Assembly (NCBI RefSeq): GCF_001050035.1
Contig: NZ_CVTA01000006.1
Span: forward strand, 62,001-126,000
DNA length: 64,000 nucleotides
Source: Mycolicibacterium komanii
GTDB taxonomy: Bacteria > Actinomycetota > Actinomycetes > Mycobacteriales > Mycobacteriaceae
Direction of reading: 5' to 3'
Position numbers and translations under genes: made by a program. Below, in pieces: positions 1-8,596 of the stretch. The notes below the pieces were generated by a model. It saw only the letters and a program-made list of their open reading frames with translations, did no database searches and was not told the DNA's origin. The first letter of the stretch is position 1. Every line of letters begins with the position of its first letter.

Positions 1-174
1 CTTCACCCGGCTGGGCGCGACACCGAAATGTTCGGCGAGCAACTTGGTGACCGCCTTGGTCGCCTTGCCCTCGACGGCCCGCTCGCGCACGTACACGGTC
101 AGCTCGCCGGCGTCGTCGGCCTCGACCAGCGGGCCCTTGGCGCTGCCGGGTTTGACCCGGACCACGACGATCAT
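1..174 (-). CDS. DUF167 (YggU/UPF0235-like) protein, 3' end missing
   Basis: Only the first 58 codons are in the window; the gene runs off the left edge on the minus strand. The peptide starts MIVVVRVKPGSAKGP and continues through ELTVYVRERAVEGKATKAV to a segment ending GVAPSRVK. This fits the DUF167 family: a short beta strand with VxPGS, then A-x-E-G-K-A. The family is small (about 70-100 residues), widespread and has no established biochemical role. The ATG overlaps the stop of the upstream membrane gene by four bases (ATGA), so the two are probably translated together. Confidence 0.8.
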   Translation of the reverse strand, partial: MIVVVRVKPGSAKGPLVEADDAGELTVYVRERAVEGKATKAVTKLLAEHFGVAPSRVK

Positions 175-848
175 CGTCGCACCCACGGCCACGTCATCAG
201 CGCCCACACCACGAAGACGAGGGCAGCGGTGCTCACGATGTACACCGGCCATGGGCCGAGAACGTCCAACACCGAAGCGGTTTCCGGCTTGTAGTTGGTG
301 AAGCCGTAGTTCGTGTCGGCGATCCTGTTGAACACCGCGGTCACCACGGCCCACGCGCCGGTGACCACCACCGCCAACCGGAAGTCGCGCCAGCCGGGCC
401 GCATTCCGCGGCCCCACGTCAGATAGATGGCCGCCCACACCACGAGCAGGTGGATCGCGTAGAACGCGAGAAAGCGGTAGTGCGGAAAGTCGGGGCCCCG
501 CAACACCGGTGAGATCAGCGCCTGGACGCTCAGCACCAGACCCCAGTAGTAGGTGAGTGCGTAGGCCCACTGGCGCTGGGTCCACAGCGCGTAGGCGGCG
601 ACGACGGTCGCGAGGTCGGTGAGCTGAAGCGGCACCGAACCGGTCAGCGTCGGCGGCACCAGGTTGTAGACAAGGATCGCGCCGTAGATCACCGCGGTCA
701 GTCCACCGAGCACTCGACCCAGCCGGCGGGCCTGCGGCGCGGTGGAATGGCGCCCGGCCCAGACCAGCAGCACGGTGCCTACCGCGAACACCGCGATGGC
801 GCCCCAGTAGGAGGGGCCGTACGGTTCGAACTGCCTAGCGAGCAACAA
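171..848 (-). CDS. TIGR02206/YwaF-type integral membrane protein
   Basis: A 225-residue protein with about six or seven hydrophobic segments, among them the stretches around residues 15-35, 45-65, 95-115, 130-150, 158-178 and 200-222. Short charged loops include GRGMRPGWRDFR and a polar NYGFTNYKPET loop before the last segment. This layout fits the conserved TIGR02206 (YwaF-like) membrane family, whose function is unknown. The start used is TTG at 848, which overlaps the end of the upstream thiolase gene by 14 bases; a later start is possible. The stop overlaps the DUF167 start, so thiolase, membrane protein and DUF167 gene form one transcription unit. Confidence 0.75.
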   Translation of the reverse strand: MLLARQFEPYGPSYWGAIAVFAVGTVLLVWAGRHSTAPQARRLGRVLGGLTAVIYGAILVYNLVPPTLTGSVPLQLTDLATVVAAYALWTQRQWAYALTYYWGLVLSVQALISPVLRGPDFPHYRFLAFYAIHLLVVWAAIYLTWGRGMRPGWRDFRLAVVVTGAWAVVTAVFNRIADTNYGFTNYKPETASVLDVLGPWPVYIVSTAALVFVVWALMTWPWVRR

Positions 849-2034
849 TCACGGACGAGCCGTGTCCGAACAGGCCCTGGTTGGCGGTGACGCCGACCCT
901 GGCGCCCTCGACCTGGCGACCCGTGGCCTGTCCCTTCAGCTGCCAGGTCAGCTCGCAGACCTGCGCGATGGCTTGTGCCGGAATGGCTTCGCCGAAGCAG
1001 GCCAGGCCGCCGGACGGGTTCACCGGGATCTTCCCGCCGATCGCCGTCGCACCGCTGCGCAGCAGTTGTTCGGCCTCGCCCTTGGGGCACAGGCCCAGAT
1101 GCTCATACCAGTCGAGCTCCAGCGCGGTGGACAGGTCGTACACCTCGGCCAGGCTCAGGTCCTCGGGGCCGATACCGGCCTCGGCGTAAGCGGCGTCGAG
1201 GATCTGGTCCTTGAACACCCGCTCCGGCGCATTGACCACGGCCGTGGAATCGGTTGCGATGTCCGGTAATTCGGGCAGATGCTGGGGGTACTGGGGCGTG
1301 ACCGTGCTGATCGCGCGCACCGACGGCACGCCGTCGACGGACCCGAAATGCTTCTCGGTGAACGACTTGCTGGCCACCACCAGCGCGGCCGCGCCGTCCG
1401 ACGTCGCGCAGATGTCAAGCAGCCGAAGGGGATCGGAGACCACGGGACTTGCGAGCACGTCCTCGATCGTGGCTTCCTTGCGGTAGCGCGCGTTGGGATT
1501 GTCGAGGCCATGCTTGGCGTTTTTGACCTTCACCGCGGCGAAATCCTCGAGGGTCGCCCCGTAGAGGTCCATACGACGGCGCGCCAACATGGCGAAGTAG
1601 ACGGTGTTGGTGGCGCCGATCAGGTGGAAGCGCTGCCAGTCCGGGTCGTTCTTGCGCTCGCCGCCGACCGGGGCGAAGAACCCCTTCGGGGTGGTGTCCG
1701 CGCCGATCACGAGCGCCACGTCGCAGAACCCCGCGAGGATGTGGGCGCGAGCGCTCTGCAACGCCTGCGACCCGCTCGCGCACGCCGCGTAATTCGACGA
1801 CACGGGCACACCGTTCCAACCGAGCTTCTGCGCGAAGGTCGAGCCGGCCACGAAACCCGGATAACCGTTGCGGATCGTGTCCGCGCCGGCGACGAGCTGG
1901 ATCTGTTGCCAGTCCAGACCGGCCTCGGCCAACGCCGACCGCGCGGCCACCACGCCGTACTCGGTGAAGTCGCGGCCCCATTTCCCCCACGGGTGCATGC
2001 CGGCGCCGAGGATGTACAGCGGTTCGGGACTCAT
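835..2034 (-). CDS. Thiolase-like lipid-transfer protein (SCP2/Ltp type)
   Basis: A 399-residue thiolase-superfamily protein with the N-terminal acylating cysteine at C85 in NYAACASGSQ. The C-terminal active-site motifs are not those of a classical thiolase: the usual NEAF box reads EVYD and the CxGGG box reads GHGSS. That pattern is typical of SCP2-type or Ltp proteins, several of which work as aldolases or thiolases on CoA-linked sterol side chains only in complex with a DUF35 protein. The DUF35 gene lies immediately upstream with a four-base ATGA overlap, so a Ltp2-ChsH2-like complex is a reasonable inference. The substrate is unknown. The locus corresponds to Rv1627c of M. tuberculosis by synteny. 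Confidence 0.88.
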   Translation of the reverse strand: MSPEPLYILGAGMHPWGKWGRDFTEYGVVAARSALAEAGLDWQQIQLVAGADTIRNGYPGFVAGSTFAQKLGWNGVPVSSNYAACASGSQALQSARAHILAGFCDVALVIGADTTPKGFFAPVGGERKNDPDWQRFHLIGATNTVYFAMLARRRMDLYGATLEDFAAVKVKNAKHGLDNPNARYRKEATIEDVLASPVVSDPLRLLDICATSDGAAALVVASKSFTEKHFGSVDGVPSVRAISTVTPQYPQHLPELPDIATDSTAVVNAPERVFKDQILDAAYAEAGIGPEDLSLAEVYDLSTALELDWYEHLGLCPKGEAEQLLRSGATAIGGKIPVNPSGGLACFGEAIPAQAIAQVCELTWQLKGQATGRQVEGARVGVTANQGLFGHGSSVIVAR

Positions 2035-2468
2035 GACGCAGGCCTCCATGCGTAGACGACACGTTCGACGCCGTCGTCGTCGACGAACAGCGGCATCGTG
2101 GTCAGTTCCATCTCCATCCCGACCTTCAGGTCGGCGGCCAAGGTTCCCTCGACGACCTTGCCGAGCACGATCAGCCCCTCGTCGGCGAGCTGCACCGCGG
2201 CGACCGCGAACGGCTCGAAGGGATCCGGCGCCGGATACGGCGGCGGGGGAGCGTAACGGTTCTCGGTGTAGCTCCACAGCGTCCCGCGCCGCGACAGCGG
2301 AACCTGCGCGAGCTCGTCACCGTCGCAGGCGGGGTTGGGGCAGTTGTTGGCCCGGGGCGGAAACACATACGTGCCGCACTGGTGGCACTTACCGCCGATC
2401 AGGTAGGGCTCTCCGGATCCGTCGGTGGCGAACCAACCGTCGATCGCGGGCTGAGTGGAAGCTGACAC
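2031..2468 (-). CDS. DUF35 OB-fold protein with rubredoxin-like zinc ribbon
   Basis: A 145-residue protein counted from a GTG at 2468 (VSASTQPAIDGWF). Residues about 25-50 contain a zinc ribbon with C-x2-C and a second cysteine pair in NNCPNPAC. An OB-fold region follows with the family pattern GTLWSYTEN and FAVAAVQLADEGLIVLGKVV. DUF35 proteins bind acyl-CoA and partner SCP2-type thiolases. The thiolase follows with an ATGA overlap, which supports a physical complex (inference). An ATG further upstream at 2591 would add about 40 residues that do not look like the family, so the GTG is preferred. Confidence 0.85.
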   Translation of the reverse strand: MSASTQPAIDGWFATDGSGEPYLIGGKCHQCGTYVFPPRANNCPNPACDGDELAQVPLSRRGTLWSYTENRYAPPPPYPAPDPFEPFAVAAVQLADEGLIVLGKVVEGTLAADLKVGMEMELTTMPLFVDDDGVERVVYAWRPAS

Positions 2469-2608
2469 CCGCTCAGCGTACCGAGTCACGGAGCAGAACT
2501 GAAACGTGTTCCAGTTCAGCGGGAGGTTGGGATCGGTAGCCGCCGGCCCCGTGTGAAGTGGGTTCCGCCGGTCGGATCCGCCGCCGGACAACGGAGATCG
2601 GAGGAATG

Positions 2609-2947
2609 ATGGGACTGTTCAAGAAAGCCAGGTCCGGTGACGGCATGGTGCACGTGCGAGGCGCGGGCCCGATCGACACCGCGCTGTTCGGAGGTCCGTC
2701 GACGCGGTCGGTGGCCGCCGACGACCCGATCTGGGAACCCATCAACGGCGTCTCGCTTCAGGACTACGCTGACCTCGCGCGCGAGGCGGGTGCCCGCGGC
2801 ATCACGGACGAAGCCGGCATGATCGCGATCGCCTCGGAGCGCGGCTGGAGTTCGGCCGACACCAAGGCGGCCCTCGACGGGTGGGTGCAGCGGATGGGCC
2901 GGTCGATGGCCGTCGGTCAGCAGTTCCGCAAGCTCCTCGGTTACTGA
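2609..2947 (+). CDS. Conserved hypothetical protein (112 aa)
   Basis: A small soluble protein starting MGLFKKARSGDGM, with a C-terminal alpha-helical half (DYADLAREAGARGI, then a helix ending QQFRKLLGY). A GGAGG Shine-Dalgarno sequence lies at 2600-2604. Two ATG codons in tandem (2606 and 2609) could serve as start, and 2609 has the better spacing. It is transcribed toward polA and sits between the divergent DUF35 gene and polA. No domain is recognised. The codon usage and position-specific GC look like a real mycobacterial gene. Confidence 0.75.
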   Translation: MGLFKKARSGDGMVHVRGAGPIDTALFGGPSTRSVAADDPIWEPINGVSLQDYADLAREAGARGITDEAGMIAIASERGWSSADTKAALDGWVQRMGRSMAVGQQFRKLLGY

Positions 2948-2994
2948 CCCGATCGGCGACCGCCCGTGGGCATGTTCGTGTCGGCGGCGGTGCC

Positions 2995-3007
2995 TAGAGT
3001 AGGGCCG
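2995..3007 (+). promoter_or_regulatory. Probable leaderless promoter of polA
   Basis: A -10 box TAGAGT at 2995-3000 is followed by six bases and then the GTG start codon. No Shine-Dalgarno sequence is visible. The spacing places the transcription start on or next to the first base of the start codon. Confidence 0.6.
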
Positions 3008-5751
3008 TGAGCCCAGCCCCCACCGCAACCGGCAAGAAGACGGCATCCCAGAAGGCAGGGTCGGAAGCGACCGACCAGAAGCCGACATTGATGTTGCTCG
3101 ACGGCAATTCGCTGGCCTACCGGGCGTTCTACGCGTTGCCCGCCGAGAACTTCAAGACGCAGGGCGGGCTCACCACCAACGCGGTGTACGGATTCACCGC
3201 GATGCTGATCAACCTGCTGCGCGACGAGCAGCCCAGCCACATCGCGGCCGCGTTCGACGTATCGCGACAGACGTTCCGCGTGGACAAGTACCCCGAGTAC
3301 AAGGCCGGCCGCTCGACGACGCCGGACGAGTTCCGCGGGCAGATCGACATCACCAAGGAAGTGCTCGGCGCGCTGGGCATCACGGTGCTCGCCGAACCGG
3401 GCTTCGAGGCCGACGACATCATCGCCACGCTCGCCACGCAGGCCGAGCAGGGCGGCTACCGGGTGCTGGTCGTCAGCGGCGACCGGGACTCGCTGCAGCT
3501 CGTCAGCGACGACGTCACGGTGCTGTACCCCCGGAAGGGCGTGAGCGAGCTGACCCGGTTCACGCCGGAGGCGGTGGTCGAGAAGTACGGGCTGACGCCG
3601 CAGCAGTACCCGGACTTCGCCGCCCTGCGCGGTGACCCCAGCGACAACCTCCCCGGCATTCCCGGCGTCGGGGAGAAGACGGCAACCAAGTGGATCGCGG
3701 AGTTCGGCTCGTTGCAGGCGCTGGTCGACAACGTCGACACCGTCAAGGGCAAGGTCGGCGACGCGCTGCGGGCCAATCTGTCGAGCGTCGTGCTCAACCG
3801 CGAGCTGACCGATCTGGTCCGCGATGTGCCGCTGCCCCAGACGCCCGACACCCTGCGCATGCAGCCGTGGGACCGCGACCAGATCCACCGGCTGTTCGAC
3901 GATCTCGAGTTCCGCGTCCTGCGCGATCGGCTGTTCGACACGCTGGCCTCCGCGGATCCCGAGGTCGACCAGGGCTTCGACGTGCGCGGGCAGGCGCTCG
4001 AGCCGGGGGAGCTTGCGGCGTGGCTCGCCGAGCACAGCTCGGGCAAGCGGTTCGGGTTGGCGGTCGTCGGCACGCACCTGGCCTTCGACGCCGATGCGAC
4101 GGCGTTGGGCATCGTCGCCCCGGACGGCGACGGGCGCTACATCGACACCGCCACGCTGACCGCCGAGGACGAGGCCGCCCTGGCCTCCTGGCTCGCCGAC
4201 CCGGGCCCGCCGAAGGCGCTGCACGAGGCCAAGCTGGCGATGCACGACCTCGAGGGCCGCGGGTGGGCGCTCGCGGGCGTCACCTCCGACACCGCACTGG
4301 CGGCCTATCTGGTCCGGCCGGGACAGCGCAGTTTCACACTCGACGATTTGTCGCTGCGGTACCTGAAGCGCGAACTGCGTGCCGAAAACCCTGAGCAGCA
4401 ACAACTTTCGTTGCTCGATGACACGGACGGGGTCGATGACCAGGCGGTGCAGACCGTGATTCTGCGGGCCAGCGCCGTGATGGATCTGGCCGACGCGCTC
4501 GACGAGGAACTCGCCCGCATCGACTCCCTGGCGCTGCTCAACAACATGGAGTTGCCCGTGCAGCGGGTGCTAGCCGCGATGGAGACCGCGGGCATCGCGG
4601 TGGATCTCGAGCAACTCGGCCAGCTGCAGAGTGAGTTCGCCGACCTGATCCGCGACGCGGCCGAGGCGGCGTACGCGGTGATCGGCAAGCAGATCAACCT
4701 CGGCTCGCCGAAGCAGCTACAGGTGGTGCTGTTCGACGAGCTGGAGATGCCGAAGACCAAGCGCACCAAGACCGGCTACACCACCGATGCCGACGCCCTG
4801 CAGTCGCTGTTTGACAAGACCGGCCACCCGTTCCTGCAGCATCTGCTGGCGCATCGCGACGCGACGCGGCTGAAGGTCACGGTCGACGGGCTGCTCAATT
4901 CCGTGGCGTCCGACGGGCGTATCCACACCACGTTCAACCAGACGATCGCGGCGACCGGCCGGCTGTCATCCACCGAGCCGAACCTGCAGAACATCCCGAT
5001 CCGGACCGACGCCGGCCGGCGTATCCGCGACGCGTTCGTCGTCGGCAAGGGCTATTCGGAGCTGATGACGGCCGATTACAGCCAGATCGAGATGCGCATC
5101 ATGGCGCACCTGTCCAAGGACGAGGGCCTGATCGAGGCGTTCCGTACCGGCGAGGACCTCCACTCCTTCGTCGCGTCACGCGCATTCTCGGTGCCCATCG
5201 ACGAGGTCAACGCCGAGCTGCGGCGCCGCGTCAAGGCGATGTCCTACGGGCTGGCCTACGGACTGAGCGCCTACGGGTTGGCCGCGCAGCTGAAGATCTC
5301 CACCGAAGAGGCCAAGGTGCAGATGGAGCAGTACTTCGACCGGTTCGGCGGGGTGCGCGACTACCTGCGCGATGTGGTGGATCAAGCGCGCAAGGACGGT
5401 TACACCTCGACCGTGTTCGGCAGGCGGCGCTACCTGCCGGAGCTGGACAGCAGCAACCGCAACGTGCGCGAGGCCGCCGAACGTGCGGCACTCAACGCGC
5501 CGATCCAGGGCAGCGCGGCCGACATCATCAAGGTCGCGATGATCAACGTCGACACGGCGCTCAAGGACGCCGGCCTGAAGTCGCGGATGCTGCTGCAGGT
5601 GCACGACGAACTGCTCTTCGAGGTCGCCGAGGGTGAACGGGAAACGCTCGAGGCCCTGGTCCACGAGCAGATGGGCAACGCTTATCCGCTCGACGTGCCG
5701 CTCGAGGTGTCGGTCGGCTACGGCCGCAGCTGGGACGCCGCGGCTCACTAG
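3007..5751 (+). CDS. polA: DNA polymerase I
   Basis: A 914-residue family A DNA polymerase that fills gaps in excision repair and Okazaki fragment processing. The N-terminal 5'-nuclease domain (about residues 25-320) contains LLDGNSLAYRAFYA, EADDIIATLA, VSGDRDSLQLV and the helix-hairpin-helix GIPGVGEKTA. The middle 3'-exonuclease-like domain (about 330-510) lacks the clear acidic metal motifs, as is usual in mycobacteria. The polymerase domain carries motif A DYSQIEMR (D690), the O-helix RRVKAMSYGLAYG and motif C VHDELLFEV (D867). The start is GTG at 3007 behind a leaderless-type promoter. It is convergent with the downstream PrsW-type gene, with a gap of three bases. Confidence 0.97.
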   Translation: MSPAPTATGKKTASQKAGSEATDQKPTLMLLDGNSLAYRAFYALPAENFKTQGGLTTNAVYGFTAMLINLLRDEQPSHIAAAFDVSRQTFRVDKYPEYKAGRSTTPDEFRGQIDITKEVLGALGITVLAEPGFEADDIIATLATQAEQGGYRVLVVSGDRDSLQLVSDDVTVLYPRKGVSELTRFTPEAVVEKYGLTPQQYPDFAALRGDPSDNLPGIPGVGEKTATKWIAEFGSLQALVDNVDTVKGKVGDALRANLSSVVLNRELTDLVRDVPLPQTPDTLRMQPWDRDQIHRLFDDLEFRVLRDRLFDTLASADPEVDQGFDVRGQALEPGELAAWLAEHSSGKRFGLAVVGTHLAFDADATALGIVAPDGDGRYIDTATLTAEDEAALASWLADPGPPKALHEAKLAMHDLEGRGWALAGVTSDTALAAYLVRPGQRSFTLDDLSLRYLKRELRAENPEQQQLSLLDDTDGVDDQAVQTVILRASAVMDLADALDEELARIDSLALLNNMELPVQRVLAAMETAGIAVDLEQLGQLQSEFADLIRDAAEAAYAVIGKQINLGSPKQLQVVLFDELEMPKTKRTKTGYTTDADALQSLFDKTGHPFLQHLLAHRDATRLKVTVDGLLNSVASDGRIHTTFNQTIAATGRLSSTEPNLQNIPIRTDAGRRIRDAFVVGKGYSELMTADYSQIEMRIMAHLSKDEGLIEAFRTGEDLHSFVASRAFSVPIDEVNAELRRRVKAMSYGLAYGLSAYGLAAQLKISTEEAKVQMEQYFDRFGGVRDYLRDVVDQARKDGYTSTVFGRRRYLPELDSSNRNVREAAERAALNAPIQGSAADIIKVAMINVDTALKDAGLKSRMLLQVHDELLFEVAEGERETLEALVHEQMGNAYPLDVPLEVSVGYGRSWDAAAH

Positions 5752-5754
5752 GAA

Positions 5755-6921
5755 TCAGCCGACCGGTGCGCGGTATCCGGCCAGGGCGTGCAGGGCCGGC
5801 GTCGATGCGCGGACCGCGTAGAGGGCGTAGGCCTCCTCGACCAGCATCGCCTGCACGCGCGGGTCGCCGAACCCGCGGTCGATCCGGTCGCGCACGAACG
5901 CCAGCTCGACGACCTGGGCGGCGAACCGCTTAACCGCCTGGCGCGCGGGTCGTCCGCCATGCCTGCCGGCCTGCGTGAGCACCAGCTTGCGCTGTCGAAG
6001 CGAGGCCAGCCACGTGGCCTCGTTGGGAGTCACCAGACCCGCCTGCACCATGCCGGGCAGCTTGCCCGCGACGATTGCCTGCTCGCGACGGCGGCTTTGC
6101 ACGCCGAGGACGATCGCCAGCGCGAACAGCGGCATCATCCAGTACAGATAGATGCCGAAATACCAGCCGATGCCCAGCAGCGACGACCCGTTCCACAACG
6201 CATGGGTGAACACCGCCGCCAGGTAGCCCAGGACGAGCACGCCGATCTTGACCCCCGTGGTGCGGCGCTGCAGCGCGAAGTAGACGCCGATGCCGAAGAA
6301 CGTGGTAAACAGCGAGTGCGCGAACGGCGCCATCACCAGGCGCAGGGCGGCGGTCAGCAGCGAGTCGCCGAGCGATTCGCCGCTGGCGATGTAGAGGATG
6401 TCCTCCAGCCAGGCGAAGCCGGCGCCGACCAGCCCGGCGTAGACCAGGCAGTCGGTCAGCGAGTTCAGTTCACGGCGGCGCCGGCCGGTCATCATGACCA
6501 GCAGGAACGCGCCCTTGGCCGCTTCTTCGATGATCGGCGCGATGACGACGACCGACACCCAGCTGACGCCTTCGGAGTCGCCCCGCACGATCAGGGACTC
6601 GAGGTAGAGCCCCAGAAGCACGGACAGCACGACCGCGACCGAGGCGCCCCACAGGAACGCGAAGGCCAGCAACCGCGGCGGTTCGGGCTCGAACCGGTCC
6701 AGCCACACGTAGGCCAGGACCACGACCACCATGGCCAGGCTCGACAGGACCAGCCCGATGCCGGCGCCCACCGGGTTCAGCGCAGTCAGGCCGACGATGA
6801 TCAGCCCGGCCACGGTGCCGAGCAGGATGAGCACCGCGAGGGGTGCCCCGACTTTGCGGACCTTGCGTTGGAACGGCGGTACGGGAAGCCAGGCGGGATG
6901 AGGTGCGCCGGGATGTGACAC
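5755..6921 (-). CDS. PrsW-family intramembrane metalloprotease
   Basis: A 388-residue membrane protein with roughly eight hydrophobic segments and a basic cytoplasmic C-terminal tail of about 100 residues. The PrsW motifs are visible: IIEEAAKG (EExxK), FAWLEDILY, AHSLFTTFFG and a final membrane histidine in FTHALWNGS. In Bacillus, PrsW cleaves an anti-sigma factor; whether this protein has such a substrate is not known. The start is a GTG at 6921 with TAGTCT six bases upstream, suggesting a leaderless transcript. It lies between polA and rpsA on the opposite strand and shares the intergenic region with the rpsA promoter. Confidence 0.85.
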   Translation of the reverse strand: MSHPGAPHPAWLPVPPFQRKVRKVGAPLAVLILLGTVAGLIIVGLTALNPVGAGIGLVLSSLAMVVVVLAYVWLDRFEPEPPRLLAFAFLWGASVAVVLSVLLGLYLESLIVRGDSEGVSWVSVVVIAPIIEEAAKGAFLLVMMTGRRRRELNSLTDCLVYAGLVGAGFAWLEDILYIASGESLGDSLLTAALRLVMAPFAHSLFTTFFGIGVYFALQRRTTGVKIGVLVLGYLAAVFTHALWNGSSLLGIGWYFGIYLYWMMPLFALAIVLGVQSRRREQAIVAGKLPGMVQAGLVTPNEATWLASLRQRKLVLTQAGRHGGRPARQAVKRFAAQVVELAFVRDRIDRGFGDPRVQAMLVEEAYALYAVRASTPALHALAGYRAPVG

Positions 6922-6933
6922 CAGAGCAGACTA
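6922..6933 (-). promoter_or_regulatory. Probable leaderless promoter of the PrsW-type gene
   Basis: On the minus strand TAGTCT (6933-6928) is followed by six bases and then the GTG start at 6921. No ribosome binding site is visible. Confidence 0.55.
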
Positions 6934-6953
6934 GCGGCCTGTGGGGACCGGGT

Positions 6954-6983
6954 TTGTCCAGCATGTGCCCAGTCGAGTAACCT
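6954..6983 (+). promoter_or_regulatory. Probable rpsA promoter
   Basis: TTGTCC at 6954-6959 and TAACCT at 6978-6983 are separated by 18 bases, a good match to a mycobacterial housekeeping promoter. Transcription would start near 6990 and leave a 5' leader of about 90 bases before the rpsA ATG. Confidence 0.5.
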
Positions 6984-7080
6984 CTACGGGTACCTGTCTG
7001 TGGTATTTGCAGTCTTCTGCGGCGGGTAACACCAATAACAACTGTCCCTACGATCAAACCTGTCCGGAGCAACCCACCAC

Positions 7081-8523
7081 ATGCCAAGTCCCTCCGTCAC
7101 CTCGCCGCAAGTAGCCGTCAACGACATCGGCTCGAGCGAGGACTTTCTCGCCGCCATCGACAAGACCATCAAGTACTTCAACGATGGCGACATCGTCGAG
7201 GGAACCATCGTCAAGGTTGACCGTGACGAGGTCCTGCTCGACATCGGTTACAAAACCGAAGGTGTCATCCCTTCCCGTGAGCTCTCCATCAAGCACGACG
7301 TCGACCCCAACGAGGTTGTGTCCGTCGGTGATGAGGTCGAAGCTCTGGTCCTCACCAAGGAGGACAAGGAAGGCCGCCTGATCCTGTCCAAGAAGCGCGC
7401 TCAGTACGAGCGGGCCTGGGGCACCATCGAAGAGCTCAAAGAGAAGGACGAGGCCGTCAAGGGCACCGTCATCGAGGTCGTCAAGGGCGGCCTGATCCTC
7501 GACATCGGCCTGCGCGGCTTCCTGCCCGCGTCGTTGGTCGAGATGCGTCGCGTCCGCGATCTGCAGCCGTACATCGGCAAGGAGATCGAGGCCAAGATCA
7601 TCGAGCTCGACAAGAACCGCAACAACGTGGTGCTCTCTCGCCGCGCGTGGCTGGAGCAGACCCAGTCCGAGGTTCGCAGCGAGTTCCTCAACCAGCTGCA
7701 GAAGGGCGCGATCCGCAAGGGTGTCGTCAGCAGCATCGTCAACTTCGGCGCATTCGTCGATCTCGGCGGTGTCGACGGCCTGGTGCACGTCTCCGAGCTG
7801 TCCTGGAAGCACATCGACCATCCGTCCGAGGTTGTTCAGGTGGGCGACGAGGTCACCGTCGAGGTGCTCGACGTCGACATGGACCGCGAGCGGGTTTCGT
7901 TGTCGCTCAAGGCGACTCAGGAAGATCCGTGGCGCCACTTCGCCCGCACCCACGCGATCGGCCAGATCGTTCCGGGCAAGGTCACGAAGCTGGTGCCGTT
8001 CGGCGCGTTCGTCCGCGTCGAGGAGGGCATCGAGGGTCTGGTGCACATCTCGGAGCTGTCCGAGCGGCACGTCGAGGTCCCGGACCAGGTGGTCCAGGTC
8101 GGCGACGACGCGATGGTCAAGGTCATCGACATCGACCTGGAGCGTCGCCGCATCTCGCTGAGCCTCAAGCAGGCCAACGAGGACTACACCGAGGAGTTCG
8201 ACCCGTCGAAGTACGGCATGGCCGACAGCTACGACGATCAGGGCAACTACATCTTCCCCGAGGGCTTCGACCCCGAGACCAACGAATGGCTCGAGGGTTA
8301 CGAGAAGCAGCGTGAGGAGTGGGAGTCCCGCTACGCCGAGGCCGAGCGTCGCCACAAGATGCACACCGCGCAGATGGAGAAGTTCGCCGCTGCCGAGGAA
8401 GAGGCGGCGAGCCGCCCCGCTTCCAACGGTGCATCGCGCGGCGAGGAGCAGTCCGCGGGAGGCTCGCTGGCCAGCGACGCCCAGCTCGCGGCGCTGCGCG
8501 AGAAGCTCGCAGGCAACGCCTAA
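7081..8523 (+). CDS. rpsA: 30S ribosomal protein S1
   Basis: A 480-residue S1 protein with four S1 RNA-binding repeats at about residues 36-105, 123-190, 208-278 and 295-364. Each has the pattern G-x-V-x3-VxFGAFV or a variant, followed by EGLVHISELS-type sequence. The C-terminal tail (after about 390) is acidic, then low-complexity and Ala/Ser-rich, as in other mycobacterial S1 proteins. S1 helps recruit mRNA to the 30S subunit and has been discussed as a pyrazinoic acid target in M. tuberculosis. The ATG at 7081 lacks a strong Shine-Dalgarno sequence. The gene ends in a strong intrinsic terminator. Confidence 0.97.
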   Translation: MPSPSVTSPQVAVNDIGSSEDFLAAIDKTIKYFNDGDIVEGTIVKVDRDEVLLDIGYKTEGVIPSRELSIKHDVDPNEVVSVGDEVEALVLTKEDKEGRLILSKKRAQYERAWGTIEELKEKDEAVKGTVIEVVKGGLILDIGLRGFLPASLVEMRRVRDLQPYIGKEIEAKIIELDKNRNNVVLSRRAWLEQTQSEVRSEFLNQLQKGAIRKGVVSSIVNFGAFVDLGGVDGLVHVSELSWKHIDHPSEVVQVGDEVTVEVLDVDMDRERVSLSLKATQEDPWRHFARTHAIGQIVPGKVTKLVPFGAFVRVEEGIEGLVHISELSERHVEVPDQVVQVGDDAMVKVIDIDLERRRISLSLKQANEDYTEEFDPSKYGMADSYDDQGNYIFPEGFDPETNEWLEGYEKQREEWESRYAEAERRHKMHTAQMEKFAAAEEEAASRPASNGASRGEEQSAGGSLASDAQLAALREKLAGNA

Positions 8524-8535
8524 GTCATCACGATC

Positions 8536-8566
8536 GAAGGCCCCGGCTCACCGAGCCGGGGCCTTC
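8536..8566 (+). terminator. Intrinsic-type terminator hairpin after rpsA
   Basis: A perfect 13-bp GC-rich stem (8536-8548 with 8554-8566) with a five-base loop begins 13 bases after the rpsA stop. There is no long T-tract, which is common for mycobacterial terminators. Confidence 0.8.
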
Positions 8567-8596
8567 GTCGTCGAGCGGTCCTGACAGACTGGTGCG

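Noticed and set aside
2941..4404. 487-codon open frame antisense to polA
   Set aside because: It mirrors the polA codon structure (high GC third positions on the other strand), is Arg/Val-rich without any domain, and has no start signal. Long antisense frames are expected in GC-rich DNA.
7054..8364. 436-codon open frame antisense to rpsA
   Set aside because: The protein is a Leu/Val/Asp-rich mirror of the S1 repeats, with no independent motif or promoter.
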